A DNA stretch of 64,000 nucleotides, taken from the NCBI GenBank assembly GCA_018806915.1, contig JAGKQI010000105.1, forward strand, positions 2,728,001-2,792,000, given 5' to 3'. Origin of the DNA: Phytophthora colocasiae. Taxonomy: Eukaryota > Oomycota > Peronosporomycetes > Peronosporales > Peronosporaceae. Both the position numbers and the translations under genes were made by a program. The stretch's first letter is position 1; each line of letters opens with the position of its first letter. The notes under the pieces are model-generated. The model saw nothing but the letters and a program-made list of their open reading frames with translations, was not told the origin of the DNA and did not search any database. This document shows positions 1 to 8,384 of this stretch, piece by piece.

Positions 1-160
1 GGTTCGTGTCTTGCTCGCTTTCTGCATTCTGGCCCATATTCGCCACGCCATCGACCAACGCAGTCGAGATCGGAGTTGAAGCAGGTTGATCCGTCGATTC
101 TGCAGGTGATGGCGGGTTAGCACCGGAAGGTGAAGACGACGACTTCGTAGGAGGAGCCAT
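1..160 (-). CDS. 5' end of unknown protein (partial)
   Basis: An ATG on the minus strand at 160-158 opens a frame that stays open for 53 codons to the left edge of the window. The visible N-terminus begins MAPPTKSSSSPSG and is low in complexity: Ser, Pro, Thr and Ala dominate, followed by a more ordinary stretch with VDGVANMGQ. No domain, signal peptide or membrane segment can be seen in this piece. Codon use is that of a real gene (all three bases well mixed, no stop), but 53 codons are too few to be certain. The gene would be divergently arranged with the EEPD1-like gene at 615, sharing about 450 bp of upstream DNA. The product cannot be named from what is here. Confidence 0.5.
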   Translation of the reverse strand, partial: MAPPTKSSSSPSGANPPSPAESTDQPASTPISTALVDGVANMGQNAESEQDTN

Positions 161-614
161 GGATCTAAAAGACTCGCTCTTGGTTCAAAGGCAGTTAAGA
201 AATGAAGACCAAAGCTGCAAGTCCTGGAAAGCGAGAGTGGTGAGTGTGTGTCTTTGCAATGGCGACAGAGCGAGAAAGTACGAGCGAGTAGGTCTCCATG
301 ATGGATATGAAGAAACGGGCGCCTTCGATTCTCTCATATCGGAGTGAAGGCGGTAGACACGGTGTCGCTCAAATTTGTATAACTATTTTTTTTTTCTACT
401 GAAGAACATGTACTAGTAACAATAACAAGGACGTTGAAAGGTTCATTACTGCTTTAGTCACAGTCTCTTTCGTAGTAACTAAACATCATCAAAATTTTCA
501 AGAAAATGCACTACAACTTGCAGTCTGCAGTCAATCGATTTGAGCAGGGGAAGCCAATCGGTTTGAACAGGGTACATGTAAATATTGTTGCAGGAAGTGC
601 TCAAAAAGTTGTCA
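161..614. other. Divergent intergenic region
   Basis: About 450 bp between the minus-strand partial gene and the EEPD1-like gene. It contains a run of T around 385-395 and no convincing coding frame. An in-frame TTG at 585 extends the downstream reading frame by ten codons but is not a likely eukaryotic start. An AG at 592-593 after a pyrimidine-poor stretch could be a splice acceptor, so a short upstream exon for the next gene cannot be excluded. Confidence 0.4.
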
Positions 615-2036
615 ATGGACCTGAACACCGCGACACCTCGCGACCTGCAGCAGTTGCCGGGTGTGGGTTGCGTCACAGCGCGCTTAATCGTTGAGTCACG
701 TCCATTTACCTCTGTTGATGACCTCCTGCACGTAAAGGGCATCGGTCCTGTCAAATTCGCAGCCATCGTAGCTGGAAACCAAATCTACGTGAGCGACAAG
801 TCATCAAAACTTGAAAAAACAACGGAAACGACAGCAAATGTCACTCAAATTGACCTGAACGCTGCGTCTACGATCGAACTACAGCAGCTTAAGGGGGTGG
901 GGCCAGCCTTGGCCCAACGCATCGTCGAGGCGAGACCTTTTCATCGCAAAGAAGATCTTTTGGCAGTGAAAGGCATTGGCACGAAATCCTACGTGAAAAT
1001 TCAGGCAGGGGGTCGTGTGAGAGTCGGTTCTGGGCATTTAGAAGGGGAAGAGAATGTTGGTGATGAAGACAGAATATACAACGAGCAAAACTTCCATATT
1101 TGTCGTGAGATTGAGAACGACGTTCGTGGAAATGTGTTCCCCTCGCGAAACTTTGACGAAAACAATAACCGTGCGTTAATTGCGGCGAGTTGGAACATCC
1201 GCAATATTTCACGACGGAAAGAAACGTTTCTGCTTGAGCGTATTGCCGAGGTATTGAGCGAGTTCGACGTTGTTGCACTGCAGGAAGTGAGGGATCTGAT
1301 CGTACTGAAGAAGTTGAAGACGATGTTGCCTGGATGGGACTACGTGGTGTCGGAGCCGGTGGGGCGTCAATCGCCTGGAACGAAGAAGAGGACGGAACAT
1401 TATGCCTTCTTCTACCGACGTTCTGTTGTCCGGCTAGTCGAAAAGTGCAGCTTGTTGGAAGGTGGCAAGAATGTGTTTACGAGGTTACCGTGCGTTGCTA
1501 CTTTCCGAGCAAAGAAAAACTCCGGATTGTCGGAGCTAGAACTCACGGTCGTAAATGTGCACGTTTCTTTCGGCGAAAAGGCAAGCCGTCACGCTGAAAT
1601 TGTTGAAATCAACCGGCTGGCAACCGAGCTAAGTGGATCTACCGCCACCAAGAGGAAGGTGGTGGTGCTAGGAGACTTCAACTTGTCGCCCCAGGATGTA
1701 CTGGGAAGCCTCGGGTCAAACAAGATGGCGTTGATCCGCTCCCCACTCTCGACCACAGTGTTTGGCAAACTCTACGATAACATTTGGCTTGATCCAGTAG
1801 ACTTCAATGGGAGCAAAGACTGTGGATATCTTGTGGACAGTGGTGTTCTCCGCGTTGATTGGCGATACTATCCTCTTTCGAAGGCCAGTCGCCAAAAACG
1901 AATGCAGGACCCAATGGATTCGATGCTTCCTCGCCTGCAAACGTATATGTCGCGCGTCCAGTGCGGTTATGAATTGTCTGACCATTGTCCCGTGTGGGTC
2001 GCTTTCACTGGTGTCGAGGGCGAAAGAGTGAAATAA
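615..2036 (+). CDS. EEPD1-like HhH + endonuclease/exonuclease/phosphatase protein
   Basis: A 473-residue protein in one uninterrupted frame from the ATG at 615. Residues about 1-50 and 80-130 are two ComEA-type helix-hairpin-helix units, each with a LN.A...L..LPGVG / LKGVG core and a second KGIG hairpin, which bind DNA non-specifically. Residues about 188-470 are an endonuclease/exonuclease/phosphatase fold with the usual motifs in order: SWNIRN, LQEVRD (catalytic Glu), a VVNVHVS strand, GDFN near residue 353 and SDHCP near residue 455. Tandem HhH followed by EEP is the layout of animal EEPD1, a nuclease of replication-fork repair. The repair role here is inferred from domain order only. The gene is convergent with a relic of the FYVE-type gene, and its last 72 codons and 3' flank are duplicated at 48835. 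Intact, no odd residues in the catalytic motifs. Confidence 0.85.
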   Translation: MDLNTATPRDLQQLPGVGCVTARLIVESRPFTSVDDLLHVKGIGPVKFAAIVAGNQIYVSDKSSKLEKTTETTANVTQIDLNAASTIELQQLKGVGPALAQRIVEARPFHRKEDLLAVKGIGTKSYVKIQAGGRVRVGSGHLEGEENVGDEDRIYNEQNFHICREIENDVRGNVFPSRNFDENNNRALIAASWNIRNISRRKETFLLERIAEVLSEFDVVALQEVRDLIVLKKLKTMLPGWDYVVSEPVGRQSPGTKKRTEHYAFFYRRSVVRLVEKCSLLEGGKNVFTRLPCVATFRAKKNSGLSELELTVVNVHVSFGEKASRHAEIVEINRLATELSGSTATKRKVVVLGDFNLSPQDVLGSLGSNKMALIRSPLSTTVFGKLYDNIWLDPVDFNGSKDCGYLVDSGVLRVDWRYYPLSKASRQKRMQDPMDSMLPRLQTYMSRVQCGYELSDHCPVWVAFTGVEGERVK

Positions 2037-2195
2037 AAGTCTTCTGACCTGACAAAATATATAAATCTCGGCACCAATTCCAAGCTAACGTGCCTACCTG
2101 CCCTTATTATCTCGGTTCGGGTACTCGCCTGCTGCGATTTCTGCTCGCATTGTGATAGCCGTATCGGATTTAATGACCTGCGTTACGGAGAATGG
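1818..2195. repeat. 378-bp direct repeat, left copy
   Basis: This stretch holds the last part of the EEPD1-like gene, its 3' flank and the last ~100 bp of a FYVE-type gene. It is repeated in the same orientation at 48835-49100, and after removal of the Gypsy element at 49101-54846 and one TSD the match continues at 54852-54961. By eye the two copies differ at roughly one base in thirty to forty. The left copy lacks the Gypsy insertion and therefore shows the empty target site around CAAGC (2092-2097). Homology stops abruptly at both ends: at GACTGTGG on the left and at AGAATGG on the right. Confidence 0.9.
2097..2195 (-). pseudogene. 3' fragment of FYVE-type gene
   Basis: The minus strand matches the C-terminal coding end of the FYVE-type gene at 54860-54961, including the two-Cys knuckle that precedes the C-terminus, with a few substitutions. 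Only about 30 codons remain. Beyond 2195 the sequence changes to a Crinkler-unit remnant, so the fragment has no upstream coding part. It lies in the same tail-to-tail position relative to the EEPD1-like gene as the real FYVE gene does relative to the EEPD1 fragment at 48835. Confidence 0.8.
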
Positions 2196-2202
2196 CGAGG
2201 AA

Positions 2203-2262
2203 CATGAGTCGATCCCTTCAACCAACTTATTTTACGACCGCAACGAGCCACGTAGGCAGGGT
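2203..2262. repeat. Crinkler-unit remnant at junction
   Basis: The stretch with GGAACATGAGTCGATCCCTT and AACTTATTTTACGACCG resembles the segment at about 37668-37728 of the Crinkler-like repeat unit (ACATGAGCCTATCCCT, then CTTATTTTACGACCG). It starts exactly where homology to the FYVE gene ends. The right-hand junction of the accessory block (48834) also abuts this same part of the repeat unit. The match is short and imperfect, so it is called a remnant. Confidence 0.55.
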
Positions 2263-2524
2263 TGTGAAAAAAACAATTTGACTTTCAAATAATTCAAATA
2301 AAACACACAAAATTATTGATTGAGCGAGGTCTCAATCACGTCCAAACTAGATCGTCTGCGACTTAGGCTGGGAATACCAAAAAAGCGTAAAAGCCAAAGT
2401 CGTCTTCTTTGGCTTTTTTTCTGCTTGGTGGATCCCGGAAATATATCTATCGCCATGAACTTTAAACGTCAACAATACCCTGTACGTTAAAGAGCTGGAT
2501 AATGTTTCCTACAATAAAATCCTT

Positions 2525-2605
2525 TGGGCCCCTTGGTGGTCCACTGGTCAATGCACCACAAAGCTACGCACTTGGCATGCGTTCGAGTCCCTCCGGTGAC
2601 TTACC
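2525..2605 (+). repeat. tRNA-like / SINE-like segment
   Basis: The stretch contains TGGTCCACTGGTCAATGC, which resembles a pol III A box, and about 35 bp later GCGTTCGAGTCCC, close to the B-box consensus GGTTCGANNCC. Spacing fits a tRNA. I could not fold a clean acceptor stem with a standard anticodon arm, so a tRNA-derived SINE head is more likely than a working tRNA gene. AT-rich sequence with AATCACAATCACAATC follows, as a SINE body might. Only a covariance-model scan could decide this. Confidence 0.35.
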
Positions 2606-2704
2606 AATCTTCAAAATTCAATATCCTATTCAAACAAATCACAATCACAATCAAACCTTCAGAATTCAATAGCCAAGCCAAGTAGTAGCAACCAGGAAAT
2701 AACC

Positions 2705-2830
2705 ACTTAACCCTATCGCGATACAGGGGCGCTCACAGCGACCTTTAATGCTATTTTCAAAACACGGTGAAAAATATCGCTACAAAAGGGCGCTGTGAGC
2801 GCCCTTTTGCATAAATTACCAAAAAGAGAT
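2705..2830. repeat. PiggyBac-end-like fragment with GC hairpin
   Basis: A TTAA followed by CCCTATCGCGATACAG resembles the left end of the PiggyBac element at 22190 (TTAACCCTATAGTGCGCC). Downstream lie two inverted copies of the 13-mer GGCGCTCACAGCG (its complement near 2788), and a perfect hairpin whose arms are AAAAGGGCGCT and AGCGCCCTTTT. The same type of hairpin occurs just inside the PiggyBac left end at about 22251-22275. No right-hand TIR was found, so this may be a solo end or a decayed non-autonomous copy. Confidence 0.5.
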
Positions 2831-3056
2831 CACTTGTTTTGAAACTGATTCTTTTCCACCAATCAAAATGATGTGATATAAACGACGGCTTGAGCAAAGA
2901 CATAACATGTTGTCTTGTCGTGTAAAAACCATACATTCCCATCTTGATTCGTATCCTAACGCTGGAGGACCACGTACTTTATTATACAAACTTTCATATA
3001 CATGCACGAAGTGTTAGCCCATTCATTTTTTAAGATACACGCATTTTTCAAGCTGC

Positions 3057-4286
3057 ATGAGGACTAACTTCCTCGATTGGGAAGACAAAGCGCTTGTGCA
3101 GCTAGCTGCTGAGTTCGAGCGCCAGGGAATCCGAATTACATGGAGTTATGTAGCGCGACGTATGGCTCAATCGAAACGAACAGGGCGTGAGCTACAACTA
3201 CGTATGGCTAGTCTGAAGCGGACACACGGACGAAGGCTGGCCCAGTTTCCGCGCTGCTTCTTCGGCAGATTCTCCACGCCCTCTTCCGGACGTAGGCAAG
3301 CTCTCGCAGATATTCAAGTGGCTCGACCGAATAATCCGCTTTTTGTTGGTCCAGGTGTTGCAGTCGAACTGCCAAGAAACAACGGACCACGTGTATGTAC
3401 GCAAGTTAACCATGGAAGTGGTGAACTACGAATATCTAGCGTCGTTCAAATTGGGAATGCTAACTGCGAAGGTGGTGTCGATGGCTGTGGTCGTGAATCA
3501 AGCGATGGAAGAGGTGATAGCAGTACCCATGCAGGATTTAGTCAGGATGATGCATGCGATATCGGTGGCAGCGACTATGGAGATGTTAGCCAAGATGAAG
3601 AAGATTGTGGTGGTCGGGGTGAAGCCGGTGGAAAGTCTTCTGGGCGAGCCCTTACTGAAGATGAAGCTGCATGCCTACTTCAAGCAATGTTTGGAGATAT
3701 TAGGCCCAAGGACATCCGCCAAAAGGCTGGCCGGACACAAGAAAATGCTGGAGAAATTCTACCCTCCGGTGTTGCTGTGATGATCAAGACCATTGGCCCT
3801 CTTCGACCAAGAGATGTCTTCTTAGACATCGGTGCTGGAATTGGAAATGTGCTGTGTCAAGTGGCGTTGACCACTGACGTTGGTATTTGCGCTGGAGTCG
3901 AAATGCGCAAAGAGCTTTGTGATCTAGCTAGAGAACGGATTGAGCTCCATACAGAAGGCCTTCCTAGTCTGAAGAAGGTTGCACTGAAGTGCGTCGATGT
4001 ACGGGATGCTGCGTTATCGCAAAAATCACCAGCGAGCAAAGCAACTGTGATATTCGCAAATGTCTTCCTCTTCGAAGAGGACGCGAAATTGGTCGTCACA
4101 CATGAGCTTGGCGCCATGGAAAAGGCTCGTATTGTTGTTGCCACATCATCGTTTTGTCCAAGGCACCGGGCGACATGCACGCAGCCATTCTGTAAGATTT
4201 GGCAATTAGTCCGTCGGTTTGATGCAGCATGTAGCTGGAAATCTGCTTTGCACCCTATGTATATGTACGAACGTAGGACGGTATGA
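3057..4286 (+). CDS. SANT/Myb-like + DOT1-like methyltransferase
   Basis: A 409-residue protein in one frame. Residues about 5-60 are a SANT/Myb-like helix-turn-helix with the spaced tryptophans W6 and W28 (LDWEDKALVQLA, then ITWSYVARRM). A long acidic, Gly/Ser/Asp-rich linker fills about 90-200. Residues about 235-400 are an S-adenosylmethionine methyltransferase fold: FLDIGAGIGNVLCQ (motif I), then GVEMRKELCDLARERI with the acidic end of strand 2, then a VIFANVFLF strand, which resembles the DOT1 IFANNF-like signature. DOT1-class enzymes methylate histone H3 on the nucleosome core; the substrate here is not shown. The protein is much shorter than animal DOT1L and lacks its long C-terminus. 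Fusion of a DNA or histone-tail reading SANT domain with a DOT1 fold is the interesting point. Flanks are repeats and pseudogenes. Confidence 0.7.
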   Translation: MRTNFLDWEDKALVQLAAEFERQGIRITWSYVARRMAQSKRTGRELQLRMASLKRTHGRRLAQFPRCFFGRFSTPSSGRRQALADIQVARPNNPLFVGPGVAVELPRNNGPRVCTQVNHGSGELRISSVVQIGNANCEGGVDGCGRESSDGRGDSSTHAGFSQDDACDIGGSDYGDVSQDEEDCGGRGEAGGKSSGRALTEDEAACLLQAMFGDIRPKDIRQKAGRTQENAGEILPSGVAVMIKTIGPLRPRDVFLDIGAGIGNVLCQVALTTDVGICAGVEMRKELCDLARERIELHTEGLPSLKKVALKCVDVRDAALSQKSPASKATVIFANVFLFEEDAKLVVTHELGAMEKARIVVATSSFCPRHRATCTQPFCKIWQLVRRFDAACSWKSALHPMYMYERRTV

Positions 4287-4342
4287 AAGCTGAATAAATA
4301 CTTAAAACATCGTGACGATGCTTTTAATGGTCTGTGTGCTTC

Positions 4343-4881
4343 TCATGTGCCTACCTGATGTTGCGTTCTACCAGCGTGCGAGTCCTCACTCAAGAAGGCA
4401 GCACATTTGACCGCATCGAAGCGGAACGGGACGCCCGCCGACTTGATGCCGTGTAGCTTCGATACCGTCACATAGGCATCAAAATACGGCTTGAAAGTGA
4501 GCAGTTCGTCTCCAGACTCCATTAGTTCCACCATGATGGACGAGATACCTTCCTGGGCGCCGTTAACCGCCACAATCCCCGGCATAGGGTCCCGATCTCG
4601 GTTCAACAGGGGCGAATACATCTTGGCCAGTGTCTCCACGTACCTCCCGGTCGCGTGTATTGGTTGTTGCCGTTCTTGATGGCGTCGGTCACCGCCTGCT
4701 TGACGAACCGTGGCATCGGGAGCGTCGGGAAGCCCTGGCCCAAGTTTACAGCCTCGTGCTGCGTCGCCAAGGCGGAGAACTCGGCGAACACATTGGCAGG
4801 CGACGTGCGCACGCGGGTGGAGATGCTGCGCGCATGGCGGAGCGACGGGAGCAGCGTAGGGAGCTTCGACACTGGCAGCAT
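4343..4881 (-). pseudogene. Kynurenine/cysteine-conjugate aminotransferase fragment
   Basis: The minus strand first encodes a basic, Ser/Arg-rich leader that looks like a mitochondrial targeting peptide, then the fold-type I aminotransferase N-terminal region with VNLGQGFP and NQYTRPGG. A small deletion and frame change near 4635 follow. The next frame continues with VETLAKMYSPLLNRD, VNGAQEGISS and FKPYFDAYV, all typical of class I kynurenine aminotransferases (CCBL/KAT). It stops before the pyridoxal-lysine region; more than half of a normal ~420-residue enzyme is missing. No downstream remnants were found on the minus strand, so the copy is a truncated, frameshifted relic. Confidence 0.75.
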
Positions 4882-4958
4882 TGCGCCGATGGAAAGGTCT
4901 ACCAGGTGGACGGACGACGAGGTGATCGACCTACTGTATCACGTGGTTTGAAACTATA

Positions 4959-5137
4959 CAACTTGTAGTTGATATGCATATGATATGAAACAATACAATT
5001 TGTAGTAGAGATGCATATGATACGAAGCTATACATAGTGTAGTAGAGATGCATATGATGATATTGATTATACAGTTAATAGAAGAGATGCACATGATTTA
5101 TGACTATACAATTTGTAGTATACTTGCATATCATAGC
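4959..5137. repeat. 38-bp degenerate tandem repeat
   Basis: An AT-rich tract in which the core TGTAGTAGAGATGCATATGA recurs with a period of about 38 bp, roughly four and a half times, with substitutions that grow toward the right end. It lies between the aminotransferase and kinase relics and shows no open frame. Confidence 0.75.
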
Positions 5138-5339
5138 TGCCATTCAACCTGTCTTGCTAAAAACTAGAACTCGGATGGATGCTGGCCGTATTCCCTCAGC
5201 GCAGCGCAGATCCGGTACCACCTGACCAAATCCAATACCCACAGACCTTCAACGTGGTGCTGCTCATGGACGTGAGCAAAGAGCGCACCGCTGCATTGGA
5301 CGTTAACGTGGAGACAGGTGCTGTGAAGCAACCAGCCGT

Positions 5340-6217
5340 CCAAGGTGACTTGTAGTGAGTCCAATGGGTCAGGGTTCATTCGGGCAAGTTGTCTGCTGTA
5401 TGGACCACCGCACTCGCAAACAGGTTGCTGTCAAGATCATTCACAACTGGAAAAAGTATCGCGATCAAGCACTCCTGGAAGAGCAGCTTTTGACTCAACT
5501 CTAGCGTGCAGTCGCAACTTGCGACGAGAACCCACATATTGTGCGCGTGGAGGAATACTTCTGATGTTTCTGCAGCAGCAACAGGTCGTTCATTGCGATC
5601 TCAAACCAGAGAATGTGCTGCTGGATGAATCAGCTTTGGAAGGAGACGTGCGCACCACAGGCATCGTGGAGAATGTAACTCTGATCGACTTCCGCAGTAG
5701 CTGTCTTTATGACGCTCCCATGTTCACCTACATCCAGAGCCGCTTCTACCGTAGCCCGGAAGTGCTGCTTGGCCATACCTACTCAGGTGCGATCGACATG
5801 TGGAGTTTTGCTTGTATCCTGGTTGAACTGCACACCGGAATCCGATTTTTGCTGGTGAGAACGAACGGGAGCAGTTTGCTTGCATGTTGAGATTTTTGCT
5901 GATGAGAACAAACGGGAGCGGTTTGCTTGCATGTTGAGGTGCTCGGGGTTCCGCCGGTCGAATTTGTCCGCAAAAGTAAGCGACGCCTGAATTTCTTCGA
6001 CGAAGTGGCCAATCCTGCAGATATTCAAGCGATGGACTACGTCCACAAGCCATTCTTAATTCACGCGGTCGCCGTTGTCAGTGCAGTGAAGTCTGATGAT
6101 CCTGAAATTTTGGCATTTTTGACAAAGTGCTTCATGTGGGACCCAAACCAACGTCTCAGTCCCGGCGAATCACTACAGAAGCCTTGGAGATCCATCATCA
6201 CACCGCCAATCCTGTAG
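5340..6217 (+). pseudogene. DYRK-family protein kinase pseudogene
   Basis: Fragments of one kinase domain lie in order but in several frames: the glycine loop (GQGSFGQVV), the VAIK-like VAVKII, HIVRVEEYF, the catalytic loop VVHCDLKPENVLL, the activation segment YIQSRFYRSPEVLLG, then AIDMWSFACILVELHTG, GENEREQF and a C-lobe WDPNQRLSP. HCDLKPEN plus YIQSRFYRSPE marks the DYRK family. Breaks are a stop codon near 5501, loss of about 35 residues between HIVRVEEYF and the catalytic loop, replacement of the DFG motif by DFR, and a 47-bp tandem duplication at about 5845-5937 that shifts the frame inside the C-lobe. It cannot be a working kinase. Confidence 0.85.
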
Positions 6218-6289
6218 AATACGAGCTCTAAGTAAATCGTTCAAAAATGAAGAAGCGAAGTGTCCGACACTTGACCACGTGTTAACTTG

Positions 6290-6560
6290 CTACGCGACTG
6301 GAATTGGAACTCCCGGAGGATCTGCCAGGCCTGAGGTTAGTGCTGTGTCCATCGAAGTAGCAGTGTAGTCGTCCACGTTCCACTTGTACAGTTTTGTCCC
6401 AGGAGCCTGTTGCAAGCACCGTATCCACCTTCTTGTCATCAGACGACGACGTGGTTGCCGTCTGAGGTGATCCTTTGGGCGAGTCCGTGAGATGCCTGGT
6501 CGACGACCGGAAAGGGGAGTTAGCAAAGTGGGTGCCGCATTACGATCACCGGATTCTACG
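6290..6560 (-). pseudogene. Possible WD40-repeat fragment
   Basis: On the minus strand one frame reads KVDTVLATGSWDKT, a typical WD40 blade phrase, and the neighbouring frame then reads LYKWNVDDYTATSMDTA. The two join with one frame change. Only one blade is visible, there is no start, and stops surround it. It may be a relic of an mRNA-export or similar WD protein, but identity is weak. It abuts the left inversion breakpoint at 6653. Confidence 0.35.
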
Positions 6561-6653
6561 GCTCTAAGTGAAGCACCACAGACGAAATACGAGCTGATAC
6601 AGGTGAAGATGAAGCCTGAGGTGTTCAAATGAGTATATTACATGTTAATTTGG

Positions 6654-8384
6654 CGAACTGCTGCTGGTACACCGTTGTATTCCTGACCGAGGACAGCACA
6701 TGCGGCCCATGCATTGGCATGCGGAATGATCACGAATGGTCGATTTCTATCAGGATGCCGAAGCAATGGGGTCGAGACGATCTTGTGCTTCAGGATTCCA
6801 AATGCCTCCTTCGCCTGATCCAAATTCCTTCCCGCCCTGATCTGCTCATCCGAAAGTTCATAGAGAACAGCGGCAATAACCGGGAAGTCTTCAATGAATT
6901 TGTGATAGTAGTTCAGGCTTCCGAGGAACGACTGCACCCCTTTCAGGGTTTCCGGAAACGGAAGATCTAAAACACCTTTTGCAATCTTCGGGGTAGCTCG
7001 GATTCCTTCAGCACTGATTTCGTGGGACAGGTACGGGATGGCCAGCTTTCCAAATTCACTCTTCGGGAGGCTCACCGAGATGTTCCAATAACGCAGCCTG
7101 AATAGTAGTGCATCCAGATCTTCACATAACTGATCCCAAGTCGGCGCGCCGTGAGCGATATCGTCGATATACGAACTGCGTCCCAGTACCGGGTTCATCT
7201 GTGAAGGAGCTGGGATATTCCTCTGGAACACGGTCATTGTATCTGAGAGAATTGGCACTTGGATTCCTGAAGGGGAACTTCCGGATTCCAAACTTCCGGA
7301 ATCCAGATTCTTAGATGGAGTCAACTTCAGAAAATCCAAGACTTCCTGATCCACTTCTGCTTCCTCTTCCGGGGATAGGCGCACAAACCCCCACAAGCAG
7401 TTATTGATTACTGCCTGATATACCAAAGGGGCGTTCTTCAAACCGAATGGCATCCGGATCCACTGAAAGTGTCCAAAGGGGCACACGAAAGCGGAGATCA
7501 GCTTGGCACGTTCAGACATCCTGATAGCCCAGAATCCACTGGCCATATCCAAACTCATGAACCACATTGCGCTTTCGAAGCCAATCAGGAGATCGTCAAT
7601 CAGGGGAAGCGGATAGTTGGATAACACAATAAATCCGTTTACCACTCGATAGTCAATACACATCCGGATGTCAACACCGTTCTTCTTCAGGACAATAACA
7701 ATCGAGGATGCCCATGGAGATTCCGAGTGCTCGATCAATCCAGTTTCCAAAAGCTTCTTCAGAAGTTCGTACACTTTGACCGCTAAGTGAGGAGCGATAG
7801 AACGTGGGCGTTGCGCGACAGGTTTAGCCGTTCCAACATCCAGATCGCAAATCACACCTCTGGCGGGGGCTGGAGCCGCATTTCCGTCGCCCAGAAAGAT
7901 ACTGCGATGCCGTTTCAGGATTCCTCGAAGCTTTCGCTCTTCTTTTGGAGTAGTCTTTCCGGGTTCTCCCACATCTGCCTTCTCGATATCACACTTCGGG
8001 CTTAGCTCGTGTACTTCCGGAAGCATGACGAGTTGATCCTTCAAGTGTGACAACATATCACTCCCTTCATGCACATACAAAGCTGGTTCCAAGGCGAGCT
8101 CTTCCGCATTCAGATGCAGACACCTGACAAACTTCGTTTCCAGCTTCAGGATGGCCTTCTTCACAACTTCCAGATTAAATTGTCTTCCTGATGGATCCGT
8201 TCCAGAATCCTCTTCTGCGTCAGGCAAACCGTCTGGAATCTCGTCCGTTGGCACACTCTCATCCATGGAGATCGCATCAAACCACTCGTCACCATCGGAA
8301 TCCAGAAAACCATCGCCTTCTGGAACCTGTTGTCTTCCTGAAGTCTCATTCGAAATTCCTTCCCGATGTTCATTTACAGTCAAT
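6654..8384 (-). CDS. Gypsy pol: reverse transcriptase and start of RNase H
   Basis: About 575 codons. An acidic N-terminal stretch leads to a standard Ty3/Gypsy RT: WASSIVIVLKKNG, RMCIDYRVVN, PLPLIDDLL, FMSLDMASGFW (first catalytic Asp), FQWIRMPFGLKNAP, and SYIDDIAHG with the two catalytic aspartates. About 80 residues rich in Glu, Ser and Pro lie between the FGLKNAP motif and YIDD, several times the usual spacing. The thumb/connection (FLGSLNYYHKFI) follows, and RNase H begins at RPFVIIPHANAWAACAVLGQ, with Asn-Ala where many relatives have Asp-Ala-Ser. The frame then runs into foreign sequence at the inversion point. It lies one base back relative to the protease frame; that shift could be a second recoding site or a 1-nt mutation. 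Confidence 0.85.
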
